From NCBI GenBank assembly GCA_030141605.1, contig JAQGDQ010000604.1:1-62000 (forward strand): 62,000 nt of DNA. Direction: 5' to 3'. The stretch is from Tubiluchus corallicola. Taxonomy: Eukaryota; Priapulida; Priapulimorpha; Priapulimorphida; Tubiluchidae. The notes under the pieces are model-generated. The model had not been told where the DNA came from, did no database searches, and was given only the letters and a program-made list of their open reading frames with translations. A program made the translations under genes and the position numbers. This document shows, one piece after another, positions 42,859-57,969 of the stretch; within the stretch, counting starts at the first letter, position 1; each line of letters begins with the position of its first letter.

Positions 42859-45800
42859 GAGGGAGGGAGAGAGAGAGGGAGGAGGGAGGGAGAGAGAGAA
42901 GGGAGGCAGAAAGGACGGAGAGAAAAAAAGAGAGACAAGTAAAGAGAACATTACGAGAGAAAAAGCATTTAGAGGGACAGAGGCAGACAAAAGAAAGAGA
43001 CAGGGGGCAGAGAGAAAAATGGAGAGAGTGGCGAAAAAACAAAGACAGTGTGTGAGAGAATGAAAGGGATGGAGAAAAACTGTCAAAAGTCAAAGTACAA
43101 CCTGTTACTTTTAGAAGCAAATACCGAATCACTTAAGAATAATAGCTAATAGGCTGAGTCTATCTCTGATCAATACACACCTCGTATTTCTGGTGATATA
43201 GTCGTATGATGGCGGACTAAGAGAGTCATAATTTGGTGGAATGTTTTCGTCGACAGCTACTGCCTCAGTGAGTCTAGTATCACTACTGTCCTCATCCAGC
43301 CTAAAAACATGAACACAGTTTACATCAATGAGTGACATATGCGTCTAACTAACCCAGGCAAAACTGAACACAGTTATGGCAATGAATGGCAAATGCCTGT
43401 AACTAACCCAGGCAAAAATGAACACAGTTATGGCAATGAGTGACATATGCCTGTAACTAACCCAGGCAAAAATGAACACAGTTATGTCAATGAGTGGCAA
43501 ATGCCTGTAACATATTTACGAGAACTAATCCAGGCAAAAATGAACACAGTTATAGCAATGAGTGGCAAATACCTGTAACATATTTACGAGAACTAATCCA
43601 GGCAAAAATGAACACAGTTATGGCAATGAGTGGCAAATGCCTGTAACATATTTACGAGAACTAATCCAGGCAAAAATGAACACAGTTATGGCAATGAGTG
43701 GCAAATGCCTGCAACATCTTTACGAGAACTAATCCAGGCAAAAATGAACACAGTTATGGCAATGAGTGGCAAATGCCTGTAACATCTTTACGAGAACTAA
43801 TCCAGGCAAAAATGAACACAGTTATGGCAATGAGTGGCAAATGCCTGTAACATCTTTACGAGAACTAATCCAGGCAACTCATCCATGACCACATCCCTCA
43901 CAAAATAACAAGTCAGATGTCGTATAAAATGTTAAAGTCGAGAAAAATCGTTACTGTTTAATGAACTACATAAACTGCTTTCTGGCATTTTATTTAAATC
44001 TTAGAGAAACGGCTAGCTAAGAACATCTCGGAAAAACGAGTGCTTGTACTGATTATCCGATCTTACGTAAATACTGCAGCCATACCTGAGGCAATGCTTC
44101 TGCCTGCTACTGCCGACCCACTTGCACAGCTTATCACAATCAGTGATTAAAGTGCATCAGGTCTGTCAGGGTCGCAGACCCGGAACCTAAAGTTACAGAC
44201 CCTGCACCTAAAGAAAAACAGTGTCTTCCCGGGTCGTATACTTAATTTTCTCACCATTTAATCTATAAGCGTATCCGTAAGACACGTTAGTAGCACAATA
44301 TCCTTTGAGTCAACAAAACTGAACTGCAAACGATAAAAATGGATACCTCATTGTTGTTGTAACTTTTCAGGAAAAAAGAAAAACGTTTCTTGAGAAATTG
44401 TGCACAAGAATAATGAGTTAACTCATTTTATCACCTAGTAATTTACTTTACTTTAGACTTGAAAAGTTAAGTGCAACAAAATTTAGCTGTAATCAGTTGA
44501 CAAGAACTGTGTGATTGTCTTTGGCAGAAGTGTATCAACATGTAAATTGGAGTTAGTGCACCTTGCTGTATTTTGTTTGCTCAGTGATTCTCCGTGGTTA
44601 AACGGTTTGGATAGGCTAAGATTTATACTGGGTAAAGTATAAAAGCTAGTGAATGAAAACTACTTAATTCACTGATTAAAAAGCAATTGCTGTTTTTGAA
44701 TTAACATCTAAATTTTGCGCCCTTAATGGCAAAAAAGGTTGAAAAATTGCTTACTAAACTGACCTTTTTCGACCACTAAAATCTCAAAAGCCTAAAACCA
44801 AGGAAAATATAAGCCCCGGTTCCCACTGAAGCAGCTTACAGCGCTCTCCCAGACCTCCTAGCTGTTTCTTGTTTCTGTTCGCCATGAGACCCCTTGCCTA
44901 ACTAAATACACTTTAAGTACTGATCACACTGTATTGTCAACCTGATCTAGAATAACAAATCAATCCATCAAATTACTGAGATCCTCCGTTAAAACAGTAG
45001 CAAATGACACTTTGTACATTTGAGCATTAACCCTTTCATATCCGTTGTATCCCGTGGGATGCAAGAATATTTTCTGCCTTTAAAATTAATAAAATTTTAA
45101 AACTGACAGTTATTTGATCTGTTAATAGTTATTTTGATTTAAGCCAATAACAATAGACTAAAATGGTGATAAAATGGCAAATTAAAAAATCTACATAGCA
45201 TAAAAAACTGCGCAAGGTACAGTACTTTAGAGATGACTTTGTACAGATCAACATAGCATGCATACTAAATGTCTTAAATACTTTAAAAAATTATCAGCAG
45301 TTGCAAAATGTATAAAATGCAACGTGTTCTTATGCTTGCAACAGGATCGTAATTGCTTCTTGAGATTCCACATGTAAATTCCATGTTGAAATTGCACATA
45401 AGTCAGAATTTTGTAATAAAATTCCAGGACTTCATTAAATGTAATGAATAAACTTCAGATTTCCAAATATACAGCATTTGCTTTTTATCATGTTTAGCAT
45501 CCATTGAATCTCAATGTATCCCGTGGGATAGAGGATATATTTAGTGTATGGGCACAGGTAGAAAAAAAAATTATTATGTGTAAACAAGATGGACATATTG
45601 AACAAAAGTACCAAGCCAAAAAATTTTTTTCTTATTAAAAAAATAATTTGGGACTGAAAGGGTTAAATTTTAATATCACATTCATTTTCAAGGGGAAGAA
45701 AAGGCAATTCTAAAGTGCATTCCAAAGAACTGTTCACACAAAGTTATATTGATTAGCATTACGCTTACTTGCTAGAACTAGAAAAGAAAGTTTTTTGTAA

Positions 45801-48800
45801 TTTAAAAAGGTCGTGCCACCTGGTAAAATGTCACTGAACCACCTTCCCAGCATGCACCACTGACTCACCAAAAAATGTATTTTTAATCTTATTGACAAGA
45901 TGCAGTAATGCATACTTTTGCCCATTTAGCGAAGAGTGCACTACGAATGCATTGATTTTTTCAAACCGTACGCAATGTTATCTAAACTTGTCTCAAATGA
46001 CTTACCGTTAAAAGTGGCTGCACCTAACGGGAGTTTACACATTTTGCACAGTGTTGCTGCTAGTACAAGCTCTGTATGCAATAAGGCTGCTATGTAGATG
46101 ATGCAAAATTTCAAGATCAATTTTTTTAGCTTTATGTGAGTAAAGGGTTTTCTTGTGATTTAACATTTGCAAATAACTTCCATACTTATTTTAGTAATCA
46201 CCATCATTTTTTAACATCGGTGGCATGCCTGAAACCCAACAGCATACATGACTCTCACCAACTAACCTTGTTTTGCCTGTCACCACCTTGAAGATGAAAT
46301 ACGGAACAAGAAAGACGGTGTAGATGGCGCTGACAATAGTCCCGCAGATCATGTAGTGACACGATACTGTAATAGACAAAACGTGATCAAGTTTAAGAGA
46401 AGTCAAATGCTGTGTTTATGAGCGAACGCAAACTTTGCCTCACAACTCGGCACAGATTTTACTTTCACAGGTAAGCAACACTGGCTCAGAAGATTAATTG
46501 GATGAGTGTTGCAATATCCATTGTTGGTCAAATGCTTCCAGATTCAAATGAAAGCGTGTGGAACCAATGGGTATTCCATCCCTTCTCTTTTTACAGCCAA
46601 TTTTTTCACACTGGTCAATCTGCTGTATTTGGTCAATTTGGTAAATGCCGCCATTTGGTAATATTTGGTCAAAATCTTAACAGAAAAAAGCACCTTAATT
46701 TATGAAAATAGCCGATCGCTCAAATATGCACAGCAGAGAAAATTTTAAAAAAGAAAAAACTGTAAAAAAGCAATTTTGTGACTTGTTCAGACACATCTGC
46801 AGTCATTAGTCACAGACTTCTGTCCAGTAAGCTGACCACAAGCTGTCCAGTAAGTCCTCGCTTAACGACTCACAATTCAGCAACGTTTCATTTTCACAAC
46901 GCTGAACATTTGACACTTTTCCATGCCTAACGATGCACATTTCACTTTAACGACAATTTTTTACTTCACTCAAAGCCACTTTTTATTTTATCAACAACTT
47001 TATCACCTAATTTGAAGCATTAGAAACGGTAGATATTGCATTATTCTATTCTATAAACGTACTAATCACCTAAAACACTAGAATCATATATTTTTGCTTC
47101 GTGACTGTTGTGTTTTGTTTCTCTGGAAGGCTCGTAGAGAAAACCAGAAAACACTTCATCAAATTAAACTAGTTTATTAAGCGAGAATTCTACAACACAA
47201 AAGTATGAAGAAACGCGAAACGATTACAGTAAACGTGAAAATCTGAAAAACGTTTGAGTGTATCTGAAAATACAAGTACACAAGAGAATGTGTATGTGGC
47301 GTCCGTGTGGAATCTGCCTGCGTTTGTCAGCGGCCTGCTTCGCCTTATACAGAAAATTCTACAATGTTCTATTTAATTCTAATAGATGCCAGCAATCTCC
47401 ACAACAACAGTGACCAAAAATATGCATTTACTGCTAGCCGTTTGTACCAAGCTAGATCTATATATACGCCTCTAGACACCTGAGTTCAAACTTTACGTCA
47501 AGGAAATGTGTCTGCAACCACCTAGATCCCAAGGTCGTTCCAGGGCTTGGCTTCCACTACACAGTGTTGAACAGCTAGCTGCCAATATGTAAAACTTCAA
47601 TGTTAGTGAAAGAGAAACCCCAGGCAAGTCTAGCTAGGTATTGATAAGAAAAATATATGGTTTCAAGCAAACAGAAAGAAACTAAACAGTAGGAATACCA
47701 ATAAATATATATGATTTAAGCAGTGATGATTTTTGCCTCAGGAATGTATCTCAATTCTTTTACATTACTTTCTACGGAAGTCTTGGTTTCATTTAACGAT
47801 GTTTCGCTTAACGTCACATTTTGCTGGAACGCATTAGCGTCGTTAAGCGAGGACTTATTGCATAATTTCAAGCCACAATTCAAAAGGCAGTATCTGAAAC
47901 AAGGTAATTTGCTGATTGTTGAGTTTCAAATAAAAGATTTGCAAGAACACGTTTTAAAGCGAAACCGAACCTAATCTTAAATTGCAGGACAAAACAATCT
48001 ACTCTTTAAAATATTGAAAGGAAACATACTATGTTTTTCACAAAACCTCTCAGTTCAGACGTGTTAGTTTGTGATGAACTACACACGTTCGACAGCACAT
48101 GTGTGAACACAGCGGTAAATTGAAATTTGAATTTTTTCTTAAAATTTGCCTAGTTTAGTACAACATACTGAAAATCTTACAACAGCACTGTAATTCAATT
48201 TTTTCTTCCGCAAACACATGCAATACGATTGTGGAATATTTTTGCTATGGAAAATTATGCGAGTTTGTGACGTCATGAATAGTTGGGCTCGCCTGCCATT
48301 AATTAAGTTTTTATTATTTAATTATCAGAAACACTTTTGCACTATTAATTAAGTTAAAATGCATACTTTTTATCAGACTTGAAGATGGGATAGTATATAA
48401 AAAATCATCCTGTCTTCCTTTAACAACAAACCTGTTCGTTTGCAGATGAAAGCGCTTTCCTCAGTGCAGTTGTTAGTTACCCAGGCCTCGTTATTCCAAT
48501 TTGTCAGGCTGTCTGTTGTCTTGATGGAGTACAATAGGCACTGGTTTGACTCTCTCACATTGTTCGCCCGAGCTTTGTAACTCATCTGTATTTCCGAGTT
48601 AACGGCTATAATAACACAGTAGGGCTATAACAACACAATCAAGTCACAATACGATACATACCACGATACTAACCTCATGATACAATACGTGTCACAATAC
48701 TAAGCTCATGATACAATACGTGTCACGATACACATTGAGTTAACATTTACAGGTTTTATAAAAAATTAGATAAAGCTGTTGATATATTAGATTTATCAAA

Positions 48801-51800
48801 CAGTTTTTAAATTAGTAATTGCTAAAATAATTCAGCAAACTGTTTGATTTCTGTTTATACTCTTGTATCATTTGCATTGTAAGCCACCAGAAATGCAAAA
48901 CATTTCAATACTTTTTGATTTCAAATATTCTGGTGCATTTTCTAGTCCACATTTGCTGTAAGCCACTTCAGAAATTTATAAGCAAAAATGTAATTAGCCT
49001 ACTATATATTATCATAAACATGATATATTGTAATTATTATGTTATATCTTATACTTCACATTAATGTAATCGCGATCACCAGTTTGGCATTTAATGTAAT
49101 CACGTTCACCTGTTTGGCATTTAATGTAATCGCGATCACCAGTTTGGCATTTAATGTAATCGCAATCACCAGTTTGGCATTTAATGTAATCGCGATCACC
49201 AGTTTGGCATTTAATGTAATCACGATCACCAGTTTGGCATTTAATGTAATCGCGATCACCAGTTTGGCATTTAATGTAATCGCGATCACCAGTTTGGCAT
49301 TTAATGTAATCACGATCACCAGAGTGGTGAATAATTGTTAAACAATAATAGATAGATCAATTTTGCATATTTATAGCTGTGCACAACATTAAAAGTAGAT
49401 TTCAAAAAATTTTAATATACTATTTGCTTACTCTTTACTCATTAGCTATAATTAACATTTTAACTAAAAAAGAATTGGCCATTTTCTAGTAACTTTGAAT
49501 TAGCTTCACTTTCTTATGTTGTAGATCCTGGTCATAGATGAAATAAATAATGAATTACACTAAATATTATCGGCTAAGGCACGATAAATTGATAATCAGT
49601 GCACAGTAGGTTGATAATACCTTCATAGGAATTTATCTTCCAGGACCATATGCCAAGATTATTGCTGGTTGCACCAATGTACCAAGTGCCATTTGTTCCA
49701 ATGGATGCAAGCTGCCTCCTAATGAACAGGTCTTCCTAGAGAATACAGCACAGCAAGCTACATTATAACAAGTAAACAAATTCATGCTAGATTATTTAAG
49801 ACCCTTTTCTTTCGAAAATTGTATGATTAAAGGAAAAGACAAGTCATTTAGCACAATGGATTTATCTTACTGCATTCACTTAAACTTAGAAAAATATAAG
49901 AATAACAATCTATAAAGTAATACTGTTATATAACCTAGCCACTGGCGGGGGGAGCCAGCCCAACTCAGTGCCAGTCCCAAGCCCGGATAAATAGAGAGGG
50001 TTAGGGTCAGGAAGGGCATCCGCCTGTAAAAACTGCACCAAAACCTTCTATGAATGAGTCCACAAAGAAGTGGTCAGACCCGCTCTAATCTATGGGCTGG
50101 AAGCAGCTTCTCTAAAGAAGACTGAAGAGAAGAAAATGGGTGTGGCGGAGATGAGGATGTTGAGATGGATGGTGGGAATAACAAGAAGGGATAAAATCAG
50201 GAATAATAATATCAGAGGAACAGTAAAAGTAGTGGAAGCCTCGCAAGATTGTGATGGTATGGACACCTGAAAAGAAGAGTCGGTGAAGGTCATGTGGGAA
50301 GGGAAGACATAAATGAAGAGATGGTCAACAACAGGAATGCGTGGAGAAGACTCATTCACAATGGCGACCCTGAATAGGGAAAAGCTGGGAAGAAGAAAGT
50401 AATGCTGTTATACAGAAAATTTCAGGCACGGTAGTAACAGCCATGCACACAATGTGCACGTAATGCGTGATGCATATTGCCTAGTTTCGTGTATCTATGG
50501 GCATGAACGCTATGTGTATTAACAAAGCTCACGGCGCTATTTCCAAAATTTCTGATTACTGTTCGCGAAATGTGAAAGTAATAATTTATGGAAGCCAAGT
50601 CTCTGTTAAAAAAAATTCAGTGCAACAGTGATCAAAATATAACCATAGCTGGTTTCATTAGCTTGTCGTTGTACTATTCGACGGAAAAATTCAGTAGAAA
50701 GCACGGGTTTCATGTGCATAACATTTTTGCATGGAAGAGAATGATACGACGTGCATCACCACTTAGTGAAGACAAGTCACAGTCATTTAGTCATTTAGTC
50801 ATTCAGTCATTTAGTCCATAGTCATTCAGCATGTTGGATTGATTTTACTGTTATGAATTAAACTTAGAAAAAATGTAACAAAGAAATTTGCAAGAAAACA
50901 CACACATATCTCGGTTTGCCAGACAAAAGTGGGGAGACATCGGTCCAATTTGCCAGTTGTCCGTATTACTTACCGATACTAAGCAAATACAGTAGGCGTC
51001 ATGTATTAGACTCACAGTAATATAGAATCAATCGCCTAATTATCTCAAAAACGTCTAGTACGGGCCGCTCCTGATATACAAACTACACACGCGTCGTCAC
51101 ACGACTGTGTATACGCCCTCAATCAATGAGAAAAACAGCTAGAATCAGACAATGACTGGAAGTAATTTTCCAAAGGATCACAAATCAGACTTGGCATTGT
51201 CTAATTTCAAAGTCCCTTAGCATAAACTCCCTCACCACTCCCTCAGCCCGTACACAGCATCCTAAACTTCTTTAAAATTCATACTACCCGAATAACTTGA
51301 TTCTCGAAACTACAAAAAAAAACCTGGCATATAATTCTACCTCTAAACTGTTCACATACAACAGCGACGACATGAAACTTCTCTGGCACACTTCGTTAGC
51401 TTCAATCCAACTTTTCCTCTCGTTTTCGTAAAAGCTGTAACAGTGCGATCCGTGTTTGACTCCCTCGGGCTGTTCACATGACTGCAAAATAGACGTGCCA
51501 CAATAGCCACCTAAATGGGGTAAAAGACGCAAAGAAACTCTTTAAAATTTACAGAAGACAGTTATTTCTTTGGCAGAAAAATTTTGTTAACAGGAAAATT
51601 TAACAGTGACATTTTAAAAAGTAAACTCGACCTCACAATGTCATTGCTCATGCAGTTCAACAATTGTTAGGAAATCCCGGAGTGTCACATAGTTTGACCA
51701 GTGCAGTCATCACAAACGCTACAAGTATATAGTTTGACCAGTGCACTTATCACAAACGGCACAAGTATATAGTTTGACCAGTGCAGTTATCACAAATGGC

Positions 51801-54800
51801 GCAAGTATATAGTTTGACCAGTGCAGTTATCACAAACGGCACAAGTATATAGCATGACCAGTGCAGTTATCACAAATGGCACAAGTATATACTCTTGTGA
51901 ACCACGCTTTATCCTGGCAATGACGAAAGTTGGTCTCAAACCTTAATGCATGACGATAACCTAATGGTAAATTTCTAAAGAATAATAGTGAACTCTGTGG
52001 AAATAAATTCAAATTTACAAAGCAAACTTAAAGGGAAAGAAAAACTAATTTTAAAGTATATATAACAGGCCTGCTTACCTATTTGAAAGATTTATGTAAT
52101 TAGAAAGGAAAACTCTTAATAATTTAAAATATTTGCACCACGTGGTAAAACATTATTGATTCACCTTCCCAGCATGCACCACTTGCTCACCAAAAAACTC
52201 TATTTCTAATCTCATTAAAAAGTTACTGTAATTTACACTTTTGCTTAGTCAGTGACGTGTGCACTACGAATGCTCTGATTACTTTTTCAAACTTCACGCA
52301 ATGTTATCTAAACTGGTTTCAAATGACCTACCATCAAAATAGCTGCACCTGACGGTCATCGCGGGACTCGTAAATTTACAAGTTTTGCACAGTGTTGCTG
52401 CCAATACAAGCTCTGCATGCAAGAAGCTGGCATGTAAGTGATGCAAAATTTCGAGACAATTTTTTCCAGCTTTATCTAAGTCAGGAGTGTGCAAATTGCG
52501 GCCCGCGGGCCACTTGCGGCCCGCCGAGAGCATTTGTGCGACCCGCAAAGAGATTTGTCAACCTAATGAAAGTGCGGCCCGGGGAATTAATTAAGTACAT
52601 CCAGCTGAAGTCTGTGCCACGATCCCAAAGATAGTGCAGGTAGTTTTTTCTGCTAGATCGGATGCCATTAACCCTTACAAGACGGTTGTAGCTTAATGTC
52701 ACTGTACTACGCAGACTGTGTGACACACATTACTAATATGCATTGCACTGAAATTACCACTATCTGTCCTGAAAGTAGAAATATATGATTTGTAATATAA
52801 ATTTTAATAACTTCTAAAATAGTTTCTTGAGTGTAGTAGTAATGATGTACGCAGGTCGGATGCAAAAAAAATCGTTATTAGGCCTTTCTGTACTTGGCTC
52901 CTTGATCAAACTGCCTGTGGCCCACAGGAATTACGGGAATGTTGAATGTGGCCCGGCTAGTCAGATAATTTGCACACCCCTGATCTAAGTAAAGGGTTTT
53001 CTTGTGCTTTAACAAATGAACTAATTTCAAACAAATAAACACATTTTCTATCTGGTATCGCGCTTGCGTTGTCCATTACTTACCAGTTTCACAAACAAAC
53101 TGGATTGTGACTTCCACGGCAAACAACAACACGACGAAGAACACGGCGGCGGTTATGAACGACGGACACGGCTTGCCTCCCAACACGATGCCCTCTAAAC
53201 ACAAATCAAACAATCGTGAACATTAAAATCAATAATCCCGGTAGAGGCGCTTGTAAAAGAAGCCCATATCACCGTGAAGCCCAGGTTCACCTCTTTTCAA
53301 ACAGCTACAAAGTTCCATCCCCACAGAGCACCACACTCATTTTTTCTACACGGTGTTCTGCCAATGAACAAAAAAATGGTCATTTTTGGAAATCTACTCA
53401 ATGGTCAGGTGCCTAATCAAATCAGATGTGGCGGCGAGAACCGGAATCTGCTCAATACCAAGATGAGCCACTGAACTAGCAGATGTAATATGCCTTCCTG
53501 ACTCCAAACTTTAAATTACAATGGTCAGGCTATGCACTACAAAATTTTGAGATTTCTGTGATGGGAAAAAATACTTGATTACCTGCACTGCATTTCCACC
53601 TGGATGCACAGGATTTCCTCTTAAATGCAAGAAATGCTTCCCGGAGGCCAATTATTATCCCAAAGATAAGAATAGCCACACACGTCTGACAGATTGTGTT
53701 CGGGAGTTCTCTGTCTGGCTTACCGTCCGCTTGTTCTATACACATTCCACTAACTGCAAACAAGTCATTAAGCAAGTAAATACAGGGTTGTCCAGAAAAA
53801 ATGTTCCGCCAAACTGCCCTGGTAAAGGCATTTGTAAAGCGAGCCACATCGCCTTGTAGCCTGGTTTCTCTTCTCTTTCCAAAGAGTTATAAAATTTCCC
53901 TCCTAGATCCAGTCAAGTGCTGAGAGGACGTTCTTCTACACGTTGCTATAGCAACGAGCAAGAACGGTCATTTCTGGAGGTCCTTCCTAGAAAAACCTGG
54001 TGTAGAAAAAATATCCTAGCAGCACTTAGTGGGGTCTTGTGAGGAAATTCATAGCTTTGGAATAGGAGTGAGCATCGAATGTTAGAATTCGATTCAAACG
54101 AGTTTTTTACTTTGAATTCGATTCGAACAAAGAATTATAGATTTGAATAATTCAGCACTTCAGCCACAGATATTCTTTACCATTAAAATGTTTGAAACAT
54201 CACGCAATTAGCACAATTTAGCTGCAGTTTCTGTGCAAAATTTTTAACAACTAATAGAGATTTTACTGCAGTACAAAGTCAAGTAATATGCAAGATCTTT
54301 GTAAGACCACGTTTTACTATCGATTTGAAAACTTCTTCGAAAATCTCTCGAACTCAATTCGAGTTAGATTTGGATTTGAACTACTGAACTTCGGTTCGAT
54401 TCGGATTCGAATGTCACAAATTCGATTCAATTTTGCTTTCTGGTAGAGAATGCCCACCCCTACTTTGGAAAGGAGAAGCCGAGCCACGTGATAACGTGAG
54501 TCTCTCTTCCAAATGCTTCTGTCAAGGCTATGAGCTAGCTTGGTGGAACTTTAATTTTCAGGACAAATCCGTACATAATATTTACGTCGGTAGATAAACT
54601 AATCAATAACTGATCAATAACTAATCAATAGTAATAACTGATTAACTTGAAGTCTTAATAAGTTGAATAGACAAAAGTCTAAACATCAGGTGAAATGGTT
54701 GTTCTACTACTCCCAGATTCCACTGAAATCTGTCAAGCCACATGCGCAAAGCATTACAGATACTTTTAAACACACGAAGTCACCATGTACGGAGTGCATT

Positions 54801-55359
54801 GCTTCGCATTTATAATTAAAAATCTATTATATGAATTTGAATTTAACCTTTTATTTCACACTCAAGGTGTAGGGTATAGCACACAGAATCACACACAAAT
54901 TAGAAACACTGTTTACAAACATACACAAAAAATATTGAACTATCTATAACCTAATTCCCTACCATGTAAATAAAATAAAAATAATAATCATGTATAATCG
55001 CCATTTAGCACGCGTACTTGATGTTTACCTAATATCACTGTTACACAGCTGATTCAAAATGGCATTACTACTGTTTATTATCCTTATATACAGGCTAAAT
55101 TCATATTTTCTTCTAACAAAATCAATGTATTTTAAATTGTAGGACACACAAAATTGTCTTGCACTAAAGTCGAACAGATTAGCTATTTGGTGCATCTTTG
55201 TCTGTGTAACACATTGCTCAACACCTCAATTACCTGTTGCTTTTCCATTACCATCCCTCTCTTTACCTCTTTATCTCCGACCCTTTGTCTCTTCTTTCCA
55301 AGGTGGCCTTGGCAAAATGCGGCAGTGTCGCCATGCCACTGTCATCTCAGTCTAACTTT

Positions 55360-55421
<62 letters not shown>

Positions 55422-57892
55422 ATTCTTTATTTTTAAAAATTATGTACAGCATACATTCCCTCTATTTGTAGGGATATGTTTAAAATTTCTAAAAACATTT
55501 ACAACGTATTAAACATATTCACATACATATATATATAATTTAGAATCTAACGCATGAGACACATTGAACAACAATGATCATATACAATAGACATAGTTAC
55601 AGATTACAATCCAACACTACATACATACATAATAAAAGATAAAGAACATATTTTAATACTTGGTAACAAAAATTTACACACATTATACACAATGAAAAAC
55701 AGTGAGTACAATTATAATAAACATAATTACCAATTCTAATGCAAATTCACATAATCATAAATAAAAACAAAACAGCATATAGAAAACACGACGAGAGTTG
55801 TAAAATTTCATCACCAACAGTCTGTTTATATACGGGCTAAAGACGATAGAAATTCATCCAAGATAAGATTTGCAAAAGCATTTATAGCATTATTATCCTG
55901 GCTAGAGAAAACATAGTCCGAATCTAACGTAGCCAGATTATGTATTATCAAATCATACATAAAGACATAGGCATATACTTAGAAACAATTTTTTTACTTT
56001 AGCTATGTCTAGTCGGAGAAGAAGTAACAACTCACTTAAATTGTATGTCAAACGACTTGCTAAAAATAACTATAACCATGAATACTTGGTCATTTTTGTC
56101 TAAGAAGGTTGTTCACATTTGGAACAGTTTACCAGAAGTTGTAAATGATGCACCATTGGTAAAAGCTCGAAATGCAATCATTTTAACCGTGATTAAATTA
56201 TGCAGAGTTATTTGAGTCAATTACCGATAGTTTTTATGTACATTTGAATAGAAGCAATCCGTTCCAGGCACTGTAATCTCAGTCTAACTTTTCATTAGTA
56301 AGCAGTATTATTCTGCAATATCATGCGCATTTCTAACACAGACTCTATGTAAGTTTACGGCCGGTGCGAGAATAAATAAACTTAAAAAAAAACTACTATT
56401 TCGCAACAGCACCAGAATTTGATCCAGCTACTGAACTCATGCAAGATTTATGTACCGTATTGGCACTGACCACGACGACAAATCAGCTGAGGTGCAAAAT
56501 GGAGCAGGTAGAAAATCAACAGTCCCGAGATGAAGACAAGAGCTAGCAGCAGGAAAACGGCTCCGATCAGTAAAAACGGCGCCATCAAGATCAGGAATAT
56601 CAACCTGGAATCTGTTAAAAAAACTTCTTATTACGATTAAGTCGTTTTATACACTTTACACAACATTGCTGCCAATGCAAGCCTGGTGGGCAATAAGACA
56701 GTATTGTAAGTAATACAAAATTTCAAGAATTTTTTTTTGAAAATATTTATGAAGAGTGTTTCCTTGTGCTTTACCTGTGCAAAACTTGAAGATACTGACA
56801 ATAGTTTAGATAAATAAATATTATTTCGTTAATAAATTAACTAGCAAAGGCCCCACAAAAAATTTTGCATATAAATACACTTATAATGAAAAATACACGA
56901 ACATCCTACGTACTCCTCATTTATAATGGAAAGAGAGCAGCAGCTTTTACTGAATTAAAGTTATAAGGTTATAGACAAAGTATAATGGATGACGTCAGAA
57001 CAATGGCTTTGCTTCAGCAGTTTTCCAACCGAAAATTGCCTAAAATGGAACATCTAATTAACTCGTCGCGACTCTTCTTGGTGGACGCGTCCTAAAATAT
57101 GGCCCACGCGATCATATAGCCCTGTTCTTCCTCTTTCTAAAAAGCTATATATCTCCTTCCAAGAGTCCCACCGAATGCCACTAGAATGTTTTTACTACAG
57201 GCCATTTGGCGAAAATTTAGAAAAAATTGGGAGTTGTGTCTGGGAAAATGCCCGTAGTGGGCATTGGTGGCCCTCCAGTGACTATTATGGGTATTACACC
57301 CACCGTTGAACGGGCTATTCAATCATTACCAGCACGACCCGCGACCCATTGAGGATCTCTAGAAATAAGAGGTATAAGTTTTGCAAATTTTTCCAAAAAA
57401 CGGTCAAAAAATGCCCATTTTTGGAGGTTTTTCGGCCCCCGTTCCTCTTGGTAGGCCCGATTCGAAAAATAAACCCCCAGGTGTGAACCCTTGGGTGGAG
57501 ACCTTTCGTTCGATGTATATATCGTCGAAAATGGTGCTGTCGTCAAAGCTGTAGCCTTGTCAGTTACATATATATATATATATATATATACACAAAAGTG
57601 AAATTAACATATAGACTAGAACGGCTATCTGTCAATAGCCAGCACTGCCCATAGCCCATTTCCATTCTCCAGATATAAGAGGTATAAAAAAACGGCCGAA
57701 AAATGGCCATTTTTGGAGGTTTTCCGCCTCCCGTTCGTCCCGGTGGGCCAGATTTGAAAAATAAACCCTCAATCAAACCACACTAAATCGAGACCTTTTG
57801 TCTGATATATAGGTCGCCGCATGTGGTGCCGCCGTCGAAGCTTATATATACATACATATAAATAATCATAATTTATTTAAGTGGATTATAAC

Positions 57893-57969
<77 letters not shown>

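Noticed and set aside
42764-43132. Arg/Glu-rich and Ser/Leu-rich open frames
   Set aside because: Polypurine/polypyrimidine tract bias.
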